DNA of 64,000 bases from Pedobacter planticolens (GCF_014172375.1 NZ_WNXD01000001.1:372001-436000); one strand, 5' to 3'. Numbered from the stretch's first letter, positions 52,634-61,973 are shown. The notes: generated by a model not told the origin, from the sequence alone. A program made the numbers and translations.

Positions 52634-54562
52634 TTATTTGGCGGTTAATTGGTCTTTAATCATTCTATTATTGTATTGCTGTATAAATGCTTTTAGGTAT
52701 TTTTCCATCGAGTTTTGAACTTCTGGCGCTTTATTTACGAGATTGTTTTTGGTTAATCTGTCTGTTTTTAAATTAAATAACGCGTTAGATTTTAATCCGT
52801 CGTTAATTAAAAGGTAATCGCCTTGGTAAAAGCTAAAGCTGCCATCGTTGTTATTAACTACAAAGTTGTTGTTTTTAGTACTAAATGCATCAAAACCAAA
52901 GGCAAAATAAGGTTTATCATAGTTAAGATAGTTTAAAACGGTAGGCATAATATCTGCCTGTTGTATGAGTTTATCGGTTTTTCCTTTTAAATCTCCTCCT
53001 GGGTAATAAAATAAAATGGGGATGGAGAAATAACCTGGTGTAGTTTGATATTCGGGTAGGTAAGATACGGTTGCATGATCTGCGCACAACACAAATAGTG
53101 TGTTTTTATACCAAGGCATTTTTGATGCGGTGGCAAAGAACTTTTTAATCGCCATATCGGTATAACCGATTGGTTCTTGTACGGGTAATGGCCCTTTTGG
53201 GAACTTACCAATATATTTTTCGGGTACTTTAAAAGGGTGATGTGAGGAAACAGAGAAGAATGCAGAGAAAAATGGTTGCTTAAATGTGTTGATGGTTTTT
53301 GCCATGTATTGCATAAAAGGTTCGTCCCAAATGCCCCAAATACCATCGAAATCTGCATCGTTATTGTATTCGGTTTTACCATAATATTTTTTAATTCCGG
53401 CAAGGTTGGTATATGCCGAAAAGCCCATTGAACCGTTTGGTGCACCATGAAAGAAGGCGGTTTGGTAGCCTTCATCGCCTAATAATTTTGCAATACTGGT
53501 TGTTTTATTGCCAGAATAGGATGAAAGTACAAAGGGTTCGCGAATAGACGGAATGCCAGAGATAATAGATGGTAGTGCGTCGATAGATTTTCGCCCGTTG
53601 GCGTAAGTGTGTGATGAGGTAAAACTATTGACTACTAAACTATCGATAAAGGGGGTGTAGCCTTTGTAGGTTCCGTTTAATAGATCTTTATTTAAGGCGC
53701 CAATATGTTCTTTGCCTAGACTTTCGATAATTAAAAATACGACGTTAAGCTTTTTAAATGGACCTTTGTTTTCTGGTTGATGAATTGGGGTGTAAAGGCT
53801 ATCAAGTGTTTGTTGGTTATAATAGTTGATGGGTTTTAGGGTGGTTGCCTTTAGCGTTTTCATGATGGTGAAAGGTGTATTTAACACCAAACTCATGTCG
53901 CTAGGAGATTTTACAAAATCGCCAGCGTTGCTCATGGTAATTGGTCGGGTACTATGACGCCAGCCTCCACGCATACCTATTACACTTAAACCTGCTATTA
54001 ATACTAAAGCCAATGTGTGGGTTAGGTAAATGTACCACGTAAATTTAGGTGCTTTTTGTATGCGAATAACTTGATATAACTTAATGAATACGTATATGAA
54101 AATGATGAAGAGAATGAGTAGGTACCAGTAATCTTCTGAAAAATCTACGACTAGTTTTAGTTTGTTTTGTTCGTTACTAAATTGTGAAAATACACTAGCT
54201 GTGGTGTGTTTTAGGGTGTATTTATAATAGGCGAAGTCTATAAAGTTGGCTAAGAAACCAATACTGTTGGTGATGATAAATAACCATTTGCAAAACTGTT
54301 GGTATCCGTTTCTGTATCTAAATGGAAATGGAATTGCTTGTAATACGATATATAGGGAGTTGATGTAGAGTAGGGCGACGATGTCGAATTTTATACCGCC
54401 AGCAAAAATGTAGAGCAAATCGGCAAAGGGAATATGGTTAAAAAGCGAACGATTAGTGAGGTAAAAGCCAAGCCTACACAAGGTATATAATAGTAATAAT
54501 ACTAGAAAACGATAGATTAATGCTACATAAATGGATTGTTCTCTTTTGAGTATTGGTTTCAT
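52634..54562 (-). CDS. LTA synthase-like membrane sulfatase-fold phosphotransferase
   Basis: A protein of 642 residues. Five membrane helices in about 1-200, then an extracytoplasmic alkaline-phosphatase/sulfatase fold: LNVVFLIIESLGKEHIG, SSHTYANGRKSIDALPSI (nucleophile Thr region), YQTAFFHGAPNGSMGF, SVSSHHPFKVPEK, and LCADHATVSY (metal ligands). Gram-negative members often transfer phosphoglycerol or phosphoethanolamine to envelope glycans; the substrate here is unknown. It pairs with GtrA, which fits envelope polymer modification. Confidence 0.9.
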   Translation of the reverse strand: MKPILKREQSIYVALIYRFLVLLLLYTLCRLGFYLTNRSLFNHIPFADLLYIFAGGIKFDIVALLYINSLYIVLQAIPFPFRYRNGYQQFCKWLFIITNSIGFLANFIDFAYYKYTLKHTTASVFSQFSNEQNKLKLVVDFSEDYWYLLILFIIFIYVFIKLYQVIRIQKAPKFTWYIYLTHTLALVLIAGLSVIGMRGGWRHSTRPITMSNAGDFVKSPSDMSLVLNTPFTIMKTLKATTLKPINYYNQQTLDSLYTPIHQPENKGPFKKLNVVFLIIESLGKEHIGALNKDLLNGTYKGYTPFIDSLVVNSFTSSHTYANGRKSIDALPSIISGIPSIREPFVLSSYSGNKTTSIAKLLGDEGYQTAFFHGAPNGSMGFSAYTNLAGIKKYYGKTEYNNDADFDGIWGIWDEPFMQYMAKTINTFKQPFFSAFFSVSSHHPFKVPEKYIGKFPKGPLPVQEPIGYTDMAIKKFFATASKMPWYKNTLFVLCADHATVSYLPEYQTTPGYFSIPILFYYPGGDLKGKTDKLIQQADIMPTVLNYLNYDKPYFAFGFDAFSTKNNNFVVNNNDGSFSFYQGDYLLINDGLKSNALFNLKTDRLTKNNLVNKAPEVQNSMEKYLKAFIQQYNNRMIKDQLTAK

Positions 54563-54626
54563 TTTTTCCTAAAAGCTGGCAATTTACGGATTTGGTATTA
54601 ATTAATTCACCACCTAAGAAATGGTT

Positions 54627-54794
54627 TTTTACCATTAAGGAATTAAGATTTAGTTTTCCTTAACTTCTTAATGGTAAAATGATTCACACATAAGGCATTT
54701 AAGGAAATATAAGTGTTTTGGTGATTGATTTATTATTAATGCACAGGGAACAGAAACGAATAGACTTCTTTTTCTTAACTTCTTAATGGTAAAA
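54627..54794. repeat. Short intergenic repeat, three copies
   Basis: TTTTACCATTAAGGAATTAAG (54627-54647) faces its near-inverted copy CTTAACTTCTTAATGGTAAAA (54659-54678), and a further direct copy of the latter is at 54774-54794. A related ACCATTAAGGAATTAAGA is at about 25651-25668. The rest of the 300-base gap holds no gene. Confidence 0.65.
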
Positions 54795-54865
54795 TAATTT
54801 ATGAAATGTAAGTTGCCAGTTACGAAATATGTATATAATTCTATTTGTTGTAACTTCGTTTTGTG

Positions 54866-56065
54866 ATGAAAAATTTTTATTTAGCTATTATTTTAAGTTT
54901 TTGCTTTTTTGGGGTTAAAGGGCAATCTGATACTTCGGTCTATCGTAGTGCTGCTATTGAGGTACAGAAAAAGTATGCACCAGATAAACGTTCTGTTTAT
55001 TTTAATATGCATATACGAGGTGATTCGGTTCGATTAGAAAGTACATCGGAAACTGCTTTGCTTGAATTTGAAAAAGTAAAGCCTACGATGCAAAATATAA
55101 AGTTTGCATCGGTTTTATTACCTGCTAAATCATTAAACGGCTTAGTTTATGGTGTTACAAATATTTCTGTAGGTAATAATAGAAGCAATCCGGTGCATGG
55201 AGCAGAGCTGATGACACAAATGTTGTTGGGAACGCCAGTTGAGATATTTAAAAAGCAAGGTGGATTTTATTTAGTTAAAACACCTGATGGTTATTTTGCA
55301 TGGACGGATGGTGGAGCACTTACCGCAATGAATGAACAAACCTTTAAGGATTGGCAAAAAGCCGATAAAATTATTTTTATTGCAGATTATGGTCATGCGT
55401 TTAGCAAGGCTGATGTGAACTCTATTCGAGTTTCTGATTTAGTTAGCGGAAACATTTTACAGGTTTTAGGTGAGGAGAATAGTTTTTACAAAGTGAGTTT
55501 TCCTGATAAGCGAATTGCTTTTATACCAAAAGCACAAGCTGGTGTTTATAAGCAATGGTTAAAAAAACCAAATCCAAATGCTACTGCTGTTTTGGCTACT
55601 GCACAAACGTTATTGGGTGTGCCTTATTTATGGGGCGGCACTTCTATTAAAGGGGTAGATTGTAGTGGCTTTACTAAAACTGCTTACTTTTTAAATGGAA
55701 TTATTATTCCTCGTGATGCTTCGCAACAGGCTTTAGTAGGTGATGTTGTTGATGTTTTAGAGCATGATACAATTAGTGTAGCGAAGTGTTTGGCGAATTT
55801 ACAACCAGGCGATTTGTTGTTTTTTTCTGCCGCAAAGCGGAGAGGGATAAATGGCGGAAAGGTTACACATACTGCAATTTATATGGGTAATGGAGAGTTT
55901 ATTCAGAGTGCAGGAATGGTTAAGATTAATAGTTTAGTACCAACAGCAACTAATTATGATGGTGGGCAAGCGAGTACATTGGTTGGTGCTCGTCGGATTT
56001 TAACTGCCATTGGAAAGCCCGAAATTACTAGAGTAGACCACCACGAATGGTACGGAAAGAATTAA
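54866..56065 (+). CDS. Secreted SH3 - NlpC/P60 peptidase
   Basis: A protein of 399 residues. The ATG at 54866 is preferred over the GTG just before it; signal peptide MKNFYLAIILSFCFFGVKGQ. Two SH3b-like regions (VEIFKKQGGFYLVKTPDGYFAW and ILQVLGEENSFYKVSFPDKR) are followed by a C-terminal NlpC/P60 domain: Cys in GVDCSGFTKTAYF, His in VTHTAIYMGNGEF. This is the layout of diamino-acid-cutting cell-wall endopeptidases (C40 family). The next gene starts 4 bases later. Confidence 0.92.
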   Translation: MKNFYLAIILSFCFFGVKGQSDTSVYRSAAIEVQKKYAPDKRSVYFNMHIRGDSVRLESTSETALLEFEKVKPTMQNIKFASVLLPAKSLNGLVYGVTNISVGNNRSNPVHGAELMTQMLLGTPVEIFKKQGGFYLVKTPDGYFAWTDGGALTAMNEQTFKDWQKADKIIFIADYGHAFSKADVNSIRVSDLVSGNILQVLGEENSFYKVSFPDKRIAFIPKAQAGVYKQWLKKPNPNATAVLATAQTLLGVPYLWGGTSIKGVDCSGFTKTAYFLNGIIIPRDASQQALVGDVVDVLEHDTISVAKCLANLQPGDLLFFSAAKRRGINGGKVTHTAIYMGNGEFIQSAGMVKINSLVPTATNYDGGQASTLVGARRILTAIGKPEITRVDHHEWYGKN

Positions 56066-56069
56066 AAAT

Positions 56070-56411
56070 ATGCTAACAATTTATCATAATAGTAGCTGCA
56101 GTAAAAGTCGTACGGCTTTAAAAACTTTAATGCAGGGCGATGAAGAATTTCAAATTATTAACTATTTGGAAGAGGTGCCAAGTGTGACTGAGTTGAAAAC
56201 CTTACTGCATAAATTAGGCTGTAAACCTCACGATTTAATTCGGACAACTGAAAAGGTCTATCAGGAAAAATTTAAAGGGAAAGATTTAACAGACGAAGAA
56301 TGGATTATCGCTATGCATGAAAACCCTATTTTAATACAACGGCCTATTGTTGTAAATGGAGATAAGGCAGTTATTGCGAGGACTGATGATGCTTTGGATG
56401 ATATTTTATAA
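56070..56411 (+). CDS. ArsC/Spx-type thioredoxin-fold protein
   Basis: A protein of 113 residues. Thioredoxin-like start MLTIYHNSSCSKSRTALKTL with the ArsC-type CxKSR catalytic loop (Cys10), then RTTEKVYQEKF and NPILIQRPIVVNG, where the Arg lines up with the conserved ArsC arginine. It may be a glutaredoxin-linked arsenate reductase, but the short form is closer to YffB-like relatives, and no ars genes are near. It ends 4 bases before its terminator. Confidence 0.88.
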   Translation: MLTIYHNSSCSKSRTALKTLMQGDEEFQIINYLEEVPSVTELKTLLHKLGCKPHDLIRTTEKVYQEKFKGKDLTDEEWIIAMHENPILIQRPIVVNGDKAVIARTDDALDDIL

Positions 56412-56447
56412 AAAAAAGCCGCTAGTTTTCGCTAGCGGCTTTTTTTA
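56412..56447 (+). terminator. Terminator after the ArsC-like gene
   Basis: AAAGCCGCTAG-ttttcg-CTAGCGGCTTT stem followed by a T run. Confidence 0.9.
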
Positions 56448-56494
56448 TAATATTAAGAAACTTTTAAATTTTATTCAAATAAATCATAAGCGGT

Positions 56495-56574
56495 TGTCAT
56501 CCTGAGCTTGTCGAAGGATATGCACAAAAGTCTTCACTTCGGCTACGCTCAGTGCAAGCTAGCTCAGACTGACA
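56495..56574. repeat. Dispersed repeat family 2, copy B
   Basis: TGTCATcCTGAGCTTGTCGAAGG ... AAGTCTTCacTTCGGCTACGCTCAG..AGCTCAGACTGACA. The outer parts match copy A (14128-14189) while the right half carries an insertion (ACTTCGGCTACGCTCAGTG). Confidence 0.7.
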
Positions 56575-56622
56575 TGCAAAAAACCTAACATAAATTTAAA
56601 TAGGTTTCAGTTTCTATTCTTA

Positions 56623-58101
56623 TTAAGCTAGCAAATTTCTCCAGCTTACTTTACCTTCAATAATGGTGTGCAATTCTTTTATTTCAATTCGTTGTTGCTC
56701 CATGGTATCACGGTGACGAATGGTTACGGTATTATCTTCTAAAGTTTGATGATCTACAGTTACGCAGAAAGGTGTGCCAATTGCATCCATACGACGATAA
56801 CGCTTACCGATAGCATCTTTCTCTTCATACACACAGTTGAAATCGAATTTCAAATGATCCATAATTTCACGAGCTTTTTCTGGTAAACCATCTTTTTTGG
56901 TTAATGGGAAAATAGCCACTTTAATTGGTGCCAAAGCAGGGTGTAAACGTAGCAAAGTTCTGCTGTCTTGTTTATCAGCTGTGCTTAAATCCTCTTCTTC
57001 AAAAGCATTAATCATGGTTAACAAAAACATACGATCTAAACCAATAGAAGTTTCGATAACGTAAGGAACGTAATTTCCATAAGGTTTACCTTCTTCGTTT
57101 AAATCATTATCAAAATATTGCATTTTCTTGCCAGAAAACTCTTGATGTTGTGTTAAATCGAAATCAGTTCTACTGTGAATGCCTTCCACTTCTTTAAATC
57201 CGAATGGGAATTCAAATTCGATATCTGTAGCTGCATTTGCATAGTGCGCTAGTTTAACGTGATCGTGGAAACGGTATTTTTCTGCAGGAGTTCCCAATGC
57301 TTTATGCCATTTTAAACGAGCTTCTTTCCAATACGCAAACCATTTTTTGTCTTCGCCTGGACGAACAAAGAATTGCATTTCCATTTGTTCAAACTCACGC
57401 ATACGCATAATAAACTGACGGGCAATTACTTCGTTTCTAAATGCTTTACCAATTTGTGCAATCCCGAAAGGAATTTTCATTCTTCCAGATTTTTGTACGT
57501 TTAAGAAGTTTACAAAAATACCTTGTGCTGTTTCAGGGCGAAGATAAACTTCATCACTTCCTTCTGCCATTGCACCAAACTGAGTGCTAAACATCAAGTT
57601 AAACTGACGAACGTCAGTCCAATTTTTAGTTCCACTAACTGGGCAAGCAATTTCGTGCTCTTCAATTAGAACTTTTAAACGAGGTAAATCTTCTGCCGTT
57701 AAAGCAGCATCCATATCAGCTTGCAATTTTGCAGCTTTTTCGGTTTTACCATCTTTTTCGTAACGAGCAATTTTATCTTCTAATAACTGATCAGCACGAT
57801 AACGTTTTTTCGAGTCTTTATTGTCAATCATTGGATCGTTAAAACCATCCACGTGACCACTTGCTTTCCATACTTTAGGGTGCATAAAAATTGCAGAATC
57901 AATTCCTACAATGTTTTCATGCATTTGTACCATAGCTTTCCACCAATAGGTTTTGATGTTGTTTTTTAGTTCGGCACCTAATTGTCCGTAGTCGTAAACG
58001 GCACTTAAACCGTCGTATATTTCGCTGCTTTGAAATACAAAACCGTATTCTTTAGCATGTGATATTACATTTTTAAATTGTTCGTCGTTACTTTTAGCCA
58101 T
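56623..58101 (-). CDS. glyS: Glycyl-tRNA synthetase, homodimeric class II type
   Basis: A protein of 492 residues from the ATG at 58101 (MAKSNDEQFKNV); 25 more codons are open upstream, but this start matches the family. It loads glycine on tRNA-Gly. Motifs of the alpha2 (eukaryote/archaea-like) type: GFVFQSSEIYDGLSAVYDYGQLG, YLRPETAQGIFVNFLNVQ, RMREFEQMEMQFFV, SIGLDRMFL (motif 3), and the anticodon-binding end with TIRHRDTMEQ. Confidence 0.97.
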   Translation of the reverse strand: MAKSNDEQFKNVISHAKEYGFVFQSSEIYDGLSAVYDYGQLGAELKNNIKTYWWKAMVQMHENIVGIDSAIFMHPKVWKASGHVDGFNDPMIDNKDSKKRYRADQLLEDKIARYEKDGKTEKAAKLQADMDAALTAEDLPRLKVLIEEHEIACPVSGTKNWTDVRQFNLMFSTQFGAMAEGSDEVYLRPETAQGIFVNFLNVQKSGRMKIPFGIAQIGKAFRNEVIARQFIMRMREFEQMEMQFFVRPGEDKKWFAYWKEARLKWHKALGTPAEKYRFHDHVKLAHYANAATDIEFEFPFGFKEVEGIHSRTDFDLTQHQEFSGKKMQYFDNDLNEEGKPYGNYVPYVIETSIGLDRMFLLTMINAFEEEDLSTADKQDSRTLLRLHPALAPIKVAIFPLTKKDGLPEKAREIMDHLKFDFNCVYEEKDAIGKRYRRMDAIGTPFCVTVDHQTLEDNTVTIRHRDTMEQQRIEIKELHTIIEGKVSWRNLLA

Positions 58102-58519
58102 AGTGAGGCAAATATAATAAAAAGCCTTAAAGGTATGTGTGATGAAAATGAGGTTTTTGCAAATAGAAAAAGCCATTTAGTTTGCCATGTTTAAACATGT
58201 TGCATATATGATTCATTACTGGAAGATGAAAGCTTAACTATTACGATATATTTTAGTCGGGTTTCAGTCGGACTTGCTTCGAATTGAATTGTCACAAGTC
58301 CGAACCAACTCCGACCCAACCCCGAACTAAGTCCGTTTTAACAGTTAAACTTTCACGATCATTTTAATCGTAAAACGAAGCTGTTCAAATAACTTTAGAA
58401 CTAAAAAACAGGGTAATTGAAAGGGCGGTTTTGTAATTAATAGCCGAATAACAATTTGATAATGTAACATTTCAAGCTCAAAACATTTTTACCTTGCAAC
58501 TTTAATTTAATTTTGGAGC
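58102..58519. other. Non-coding gap with inverted GTCGGACTTG-type repeat
   Basis: No gene is supported. At about 58256-58336 there is GTCGGGTTTCAGTCGGACTTG facing CAAGTCCGAACCAACTCCGACCC and AACCCCGAACTAAGTCCG, a set of inverted TCCGA/TCGGA blocks in otherwise A+T-rich DNA. The remainder looks unique and would hold the promoters of glyS and the GDPD gene. Confidence 0.55.
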
Positions 58520-59452
58520 ATGAAAAAAATCAATTTACTGGTTGTCGCTGTTTTTGTGGTATGTTTATCTTGCATATCACCAGCAAAACATAACTATATC
58601 TCTTTTCGCTCTGCGGAAGAGTTTACTGATTTCTTAAACCGTAAAACAACAGGTTTCCCATTGATTAGTGCACATCGTGGTGGTCCGATGCCGGGTTTTC
58701 CAGAAAATGCGATTGAAACTTTCGAAAATGCAACTACGTATCAGCCTGTAATTATAGAGTTTGATGTGGCGTTAAGTAAAGATTCTGCGCTAGTAATTAT
58801 GCATGATGATAAATTAGATAGAACTAGCACGGGAACTGGTGCGATAGGAAATTATACCTATGCAGAATTGCAGAAATTTAACCTAAAAGATGATGATGGA
58901 AAAGTAACCGCTTTTAAAATCCCAACGTTGGATGAGGTTTTAACTTGGGGTAAAAATAAGGTGATTTTTACTGTTGATATTAAGCGTGGTGTACCTTATT
59001 CGAAAATTGTAGCTGCGGTGCGCAGAACAAAATCAGAAACCAATGCAATTATTATTACTTACAATGCTAACCAAGCTGCAGAAGTACATAAACTGGCACC
59101 AGATTTAATGATATCGGCTTCTGCCAGAAGCATTGCAGATATAGAACGTTTAAATGAAATGGGTGTGCCAAATAATAAGATTGTTGCTTTTGTAGGCGTA
59201 TCAGCACCAGATAAAGCCGTGTACGATTACTTACATAGCAAAGGCATTACTTGTATTTTGGGCACTATGGGCAACTTAGATAAAAGTGCAATTGCTAATC
59301 CTAATCAAAAAGTATATGAACAATTGTTAACTAATGGTGCTGATATTTTATCGACAGATGAATTGGTGTTGGCAGGCACACAATTTGATAACTATAGAAA
59401 CGACAAAAAGCTTAAGTTTGCAAACTTAACAGTGAAGCAAAATGAGCATTAA
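58520..59452 (+). CDS. Glycerophosphodiester phosphodiesterase family lipoprotein
   Basis: A protein of 310 residues. Lipoprotein signal MKKINLLVVAVFVVCLSC with lipid Cys18. GDPD domain: SAHRGGPMPGFPENAIETF (catalytic His and Arg, metal Glu), IEFDVALSKDSALVIMHDDKLDRTSTGTG (Glu, Asp, second His), and VDIKRGV. It splits glycerophosphodiesters to glycerol 3-phosphate, probably at the outer membrane or in the periplasm. Its end overlaps the gldA start by 11 bases. Confidence 0.93.
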   Translation: MKKINLLVVAVFVVCLSCISPAKHNYISFRSAEEFTDFLNRKTTGFPLISAHRGGPMPGFPENAIETFENATTYQPVIIEFDVALSKDSALVIMHDDKLDRTSTGTGAIGNYTYAELQKFNLKDDDGKVTAFKIPTLDEVLTWGKNKVIFTVDIKRGVPYSKIVAAVRRTKSETNAIIITYNANQAAEVHKLAPDLMISASARSIADIERLNEMGVPNNKIVAFVGVSAPDKAVYDYLHSKGITCILGTMGNLDKSAIANPNQKVYEQLLTNGADILSTDELVLAGTQFDNYRNDKKLKFANLTVKQNEH

Positions 59453-60149
59453 AGTAAAAGATCTATCTAAGCACTTCAGTTCACAAAAAGCAGTTGACAG
59501 CATTAGCTTTGAAGCGAAACCGGGGAGGATTTTAGGTTTTTTAGGTCCGAATGGCGCTGGTAAATCTACTACTATGAAAATGCTGACAGGTTATTTGGCA
59601 GCTACATCTGGCAGTATTGAAATTTGCAATAAAGATATTTTGACAGATGGATTAGCCATAAAAAAGCAAATAGGTTATCTGCCAGAAAATACACCTTTAT
59701 ATACGGACATGTACATCCGAGAATTTTTAAGTTTTGTAGGAGAAACCTATCAAATAGAAAATTTAACACACAGGGTAGAAGATGTGATTAAGCAAGTTGG
59801 ATTAACGCCAGAACAGCATAAAAAAATCAGCATGCTTTCTAAAGGGTATAAGCAACGTGTTGGTTTGGCGCAAGCAATTATTCATAACCCACAGGTTTTA
59901 ATTTTAGATGAACCAACTTCTGGTTTAGACCCAAATCAATTGGCAGATATTAGGACATTAATTAAAAATTTGGGTCAAGACAAAACGGTTATTCTTTCTA
60001 CGCACATTATGCAAGAAGTTGAGGCTATTTGTGATGAGGTAATTATCATCAATAAGGGGAAAATTGTCGCAAATGCTACCATAGACGAGCTTAAAGCGCA
60101 AAATAAAACCAATTCTTTAGAAGAAGTCTTCAGGAAATTAACCAATTGA
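59442..60149 (+). CDS. gldA: Gliding-motility ABC transporter ATPase GldA
   Basis: A protein of 235 residues. Walker A GPNGAGKST (35-43), signature-like LSKGYKQRVGLAQAI, Walker B LILDEPTSGLDP and the switch His in LSTHIMQE. It is the ATPase of the GldA-GldF-GldG complex, needed for gliding in Flavobacterium-like bacteria. gldF and gldG follow about 1.9 kb downstream, separated by an inserted duplication. The last about 120 codons are copied in the truncated version at 60948-61306. Confidence 0.92.
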   Translation: MSIKVKDLSKHFSSQKAVDSISFEAKPGRILGFLGPNGAGKSTTMKMLTGYLAATSGSIEICNKDILTDGLAIKKQIGYLPENTPLYTDMYIREFLSFVGETYQIENLTHRVEDVIKQVGLTPEQHKKISMLSKGYKQRVGLAQAIIHNPQVLILDEPTSGLDPNQLADIRTLIKNLGQDKTVILSTHIMQEVEAICDEVIIINKGKIVANATIDELKAQNKTNSLEEVFRKLTN

Positions 60150-60273
60150 AAATCATTTTATTAACTAATCATTCTTATAAGTTGTCAAAAATCTGACACT
60201 AATTTGTAACTGCTGGCTTAGTTATTGTGTCTTAATGGACAATTAATACAAACATAAAACACAAAAAAACACA

Positions 60274-60804
60274 ATGAAAAAATTAGTATTATCATTAGCC
60301 CTTGTTGCAGGTTTAGGCTTTGCAGCATCAGCACAAACAGAAGGTGCTGTTAGAAAATTAAGTATTGGTGCAGAATTTGGTATTCCAACTGAAAAAAATT
60401 CAAAAAATGAATTATTAGCTGGTGGATCTTTACAATTCGAACAACCAGTTGCTAAATCATTAAACTTAACTATTTCTGCAGGTTATATTTCAGATATGCT
60501 TACTGGCGATGTAAAGGATGCTGCTAAAGCTGCAGGTTATCCAACAAGTTTCGGTTATGTTCCTTTAAAAGCAGGCGCTAAATATTACTTCGGGGGTAAT
60601 TTTTATGCTGCTGGTGAAGTTGGAGCTTCAATTAGTACTGAAACTGGTGGATCTACTTTATTAGCATTCGCTCCAGCTTTAGGTGCTTCGTTTTCAGTAT
60701 CAGATAAATCTAGCTTAGACTTTGGTTTACGCTACGAAACTTGGTCTAACAATGGTTCTACATCATTTGTAGGTTTACGTGCTGCTTATGCATTTGGCTT
60801 ATAA
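60274..60804 (+). CDS. Outer-membrane beta-barrel protein, copy 1
   Basis: A protein of 176 residues. Signal peptide MKKLVLSLALVAGLGFAASAQ, then barrel strands (LSIGAEFGIPTEKN, LNLTISAGYISDM, LKAGAKYYFGGNFYAAGEVGAS, SSLDFGLRYETWSN, FVGLRAAYAFGL). Its upstream region and signal peptide are nearly identical to those of the protein at 61432, but the mature barrels differ. Role unknown. Confidence 0.88.
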   Translation: MKKLVLSLALVAGLGFAASAQTEGAVRKLSIGAEFGIPTEKNSKNELLAGGSLQFEQPVAKSLNLTISAGYISDMLTGDVKDAAKAAGYPTSFGYVPLKAGAKYYFGGNFYAAGEVGASISTETGGSTLLAFAPALGASFSVSDKSSLDFGLRYETWSNNGSTSFVGLRAAYAFGL

Positions 60805-60826
60805 GAAATAGTTAGATATTAACTTT

Positions 60827-60864
60827 AAAAAGCCTCAGTAGATATTTTTTACTGAGGCTTTTTT
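60827..60864 (+). terminator. Terminator after beta-barrel copy 1
   Basis: AAAAAGCCTCAGTA / TACTGAGGCTTTTTT stem, followed by a T run. Confidence 0.88.
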
Positions 60865-60947
60865 ATTGCTACTAATTTTATAGTTTTACAATTAGATAAA
60901 CAAACAAGAAAACATTAGTACTATCCTTAATTTTAATTGCAGATTTT

Positions 60948-61306
60948 AGCAAGTTGGGTTAGCGTCAGAACAGCCTAAAAAAATCAGTGTGCTTTCTAAA
61001 GGAAATAAGCAACATGTGAGTTTGGCGCAGGTAATTATTCATCATCTTGAGGTTTTAATATTAGATGAACCAACTTGTGGTTTAGATCCAAATCAATTGA
61101 TAGATATTAGAACATTAATTAAAAAATTGGGTCAAGATAAAACGGTTATCCCTTCTACACATATTATGCAAGAAGTTGAGACCATTTGTGATGAGGTAAT
61201 TATCATCAATAAGGGGAAAATTGTGGCAAATGCTACCATAGAAGAACTTAAAGCACAAAATAAAACAAATTCTTTAGAAGAAGTCTTCAGGAAATTAACC
61301 AACTGA
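60948..61306 (+). pseudogene. Truncated duplicate of gldA (3' half)
   Basis: Bases from AGCAAGTTGG at 60948 to the stop at 61306 align with 59791-60149 of gldA at a constant offset of 1157 without gaps. The copied part starts at about codon 117, directly after a TAG, so Walker A is missing. The remaining motifs have drifted: the signature reads LSKGNKQHVSLAQ instead of LSKGYKQRVGLAQ, and DEPTSG has become DEPTCG. A start at GTG 60989 leaves 105 open codons, but it cannot be an ATPase. The duplication continues into the next gene's leader and signal peptide. Confidence 0.88.
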
Positions 61307-61431
61307 AAACCATATCATTAAAAGATTACTCTTATAAGTTGTCAAAAATCTGATACTAATTTGTAACTACTGGCTTAGTTATTGCGTCTTAATTGACAAT
61401 TAATACAAACATAAATTACATAAAAAAACGT

Positions 61432-61956
61432 ATGAAGAAATTATTACTATCATTAGCCCTTGTTGCAGGTTTAGGCTTTGCAGCATCAGCACAAACAGAA
61501 AAAGGTACTTGGATGGTTGGTGCTCAAGCTGCAAATATCAATTACAATACTACATCAGAGGTATTTAGTTTATCATTATCTCCACAAGCTGGTTATTTTG
61601 TGAAAGATAATCTTGCAATTGGTGCTAAATTAGGGCTAAATGTTGCTAGTGCATCAGGTACTACAGCTACATCTTGGGGTATTGGCCCATTTGTACGTGG
61701 TTATTTTGGTGGTACTGAAAAATCTAAATTTTTTGCTGAAGGTAATGCAGGTTTAGGCGGCGTTTCATATAGTGGCGCTAGCAGTACTGCATATAATTTA
61801 GGTGCAACTCTTGGTTATGCTTATTTTATTACTAAAAATATCGGTTTAGAAACAGGTTTAGGTTATGGTTATAGCAATTCTACCGATGGTGGAATGGGCT
61901 CATCAGACTTAGGTTTAAATCTTGGTTTCCAAATCTATATTGGTAAAAAGAAATAA
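61432..61956 (+). CDS. Outer-membrane beta-barrel protein, copy 2
   Basis: A protein of 174 residues from the ATG at 61432; 13 more codons are open upstream but the signal peptide MKKLLLSLALVAGLGFAASAQ fixes this start. The mature part is a small barrel (MVGAQAANINYNTT, LSLSPQAGYFVKDNLAIGAKLGLNVA, KFFAEGNAGLGGVSY, IGLETGLGYGYSN, LGLNLGFQIYIGKKK). Its signal peptide and about 110 bases upstream match copy 1, while the mature sequence does not. Confidence 0.88.
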   Translation: MKKLLLSLALVAGLGFAASAQTEKGTWMVGAQAANINYNTTSEVFSLSLSPQAGYFVKDNLAIGAKLGLNVASASGTTATSWGIGPFVRGYFGGTEKSKFFAEGNAGLGGVSYSGASSTAYNLGATLGYAYFITKNIGLETGLGYGYSNSTDGGMGSSDLGLNLGFQIYIGKKK

Positions 61957-61973
61957 TCAATTTTATAATTTTT

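Noticed and set aside
60989-61306. A functional short ABC ATPase
   Set aside because: It lacks Walker A, has a changed signature motif, and aligns base for base with the end of gldA, so it is a truncated copy.
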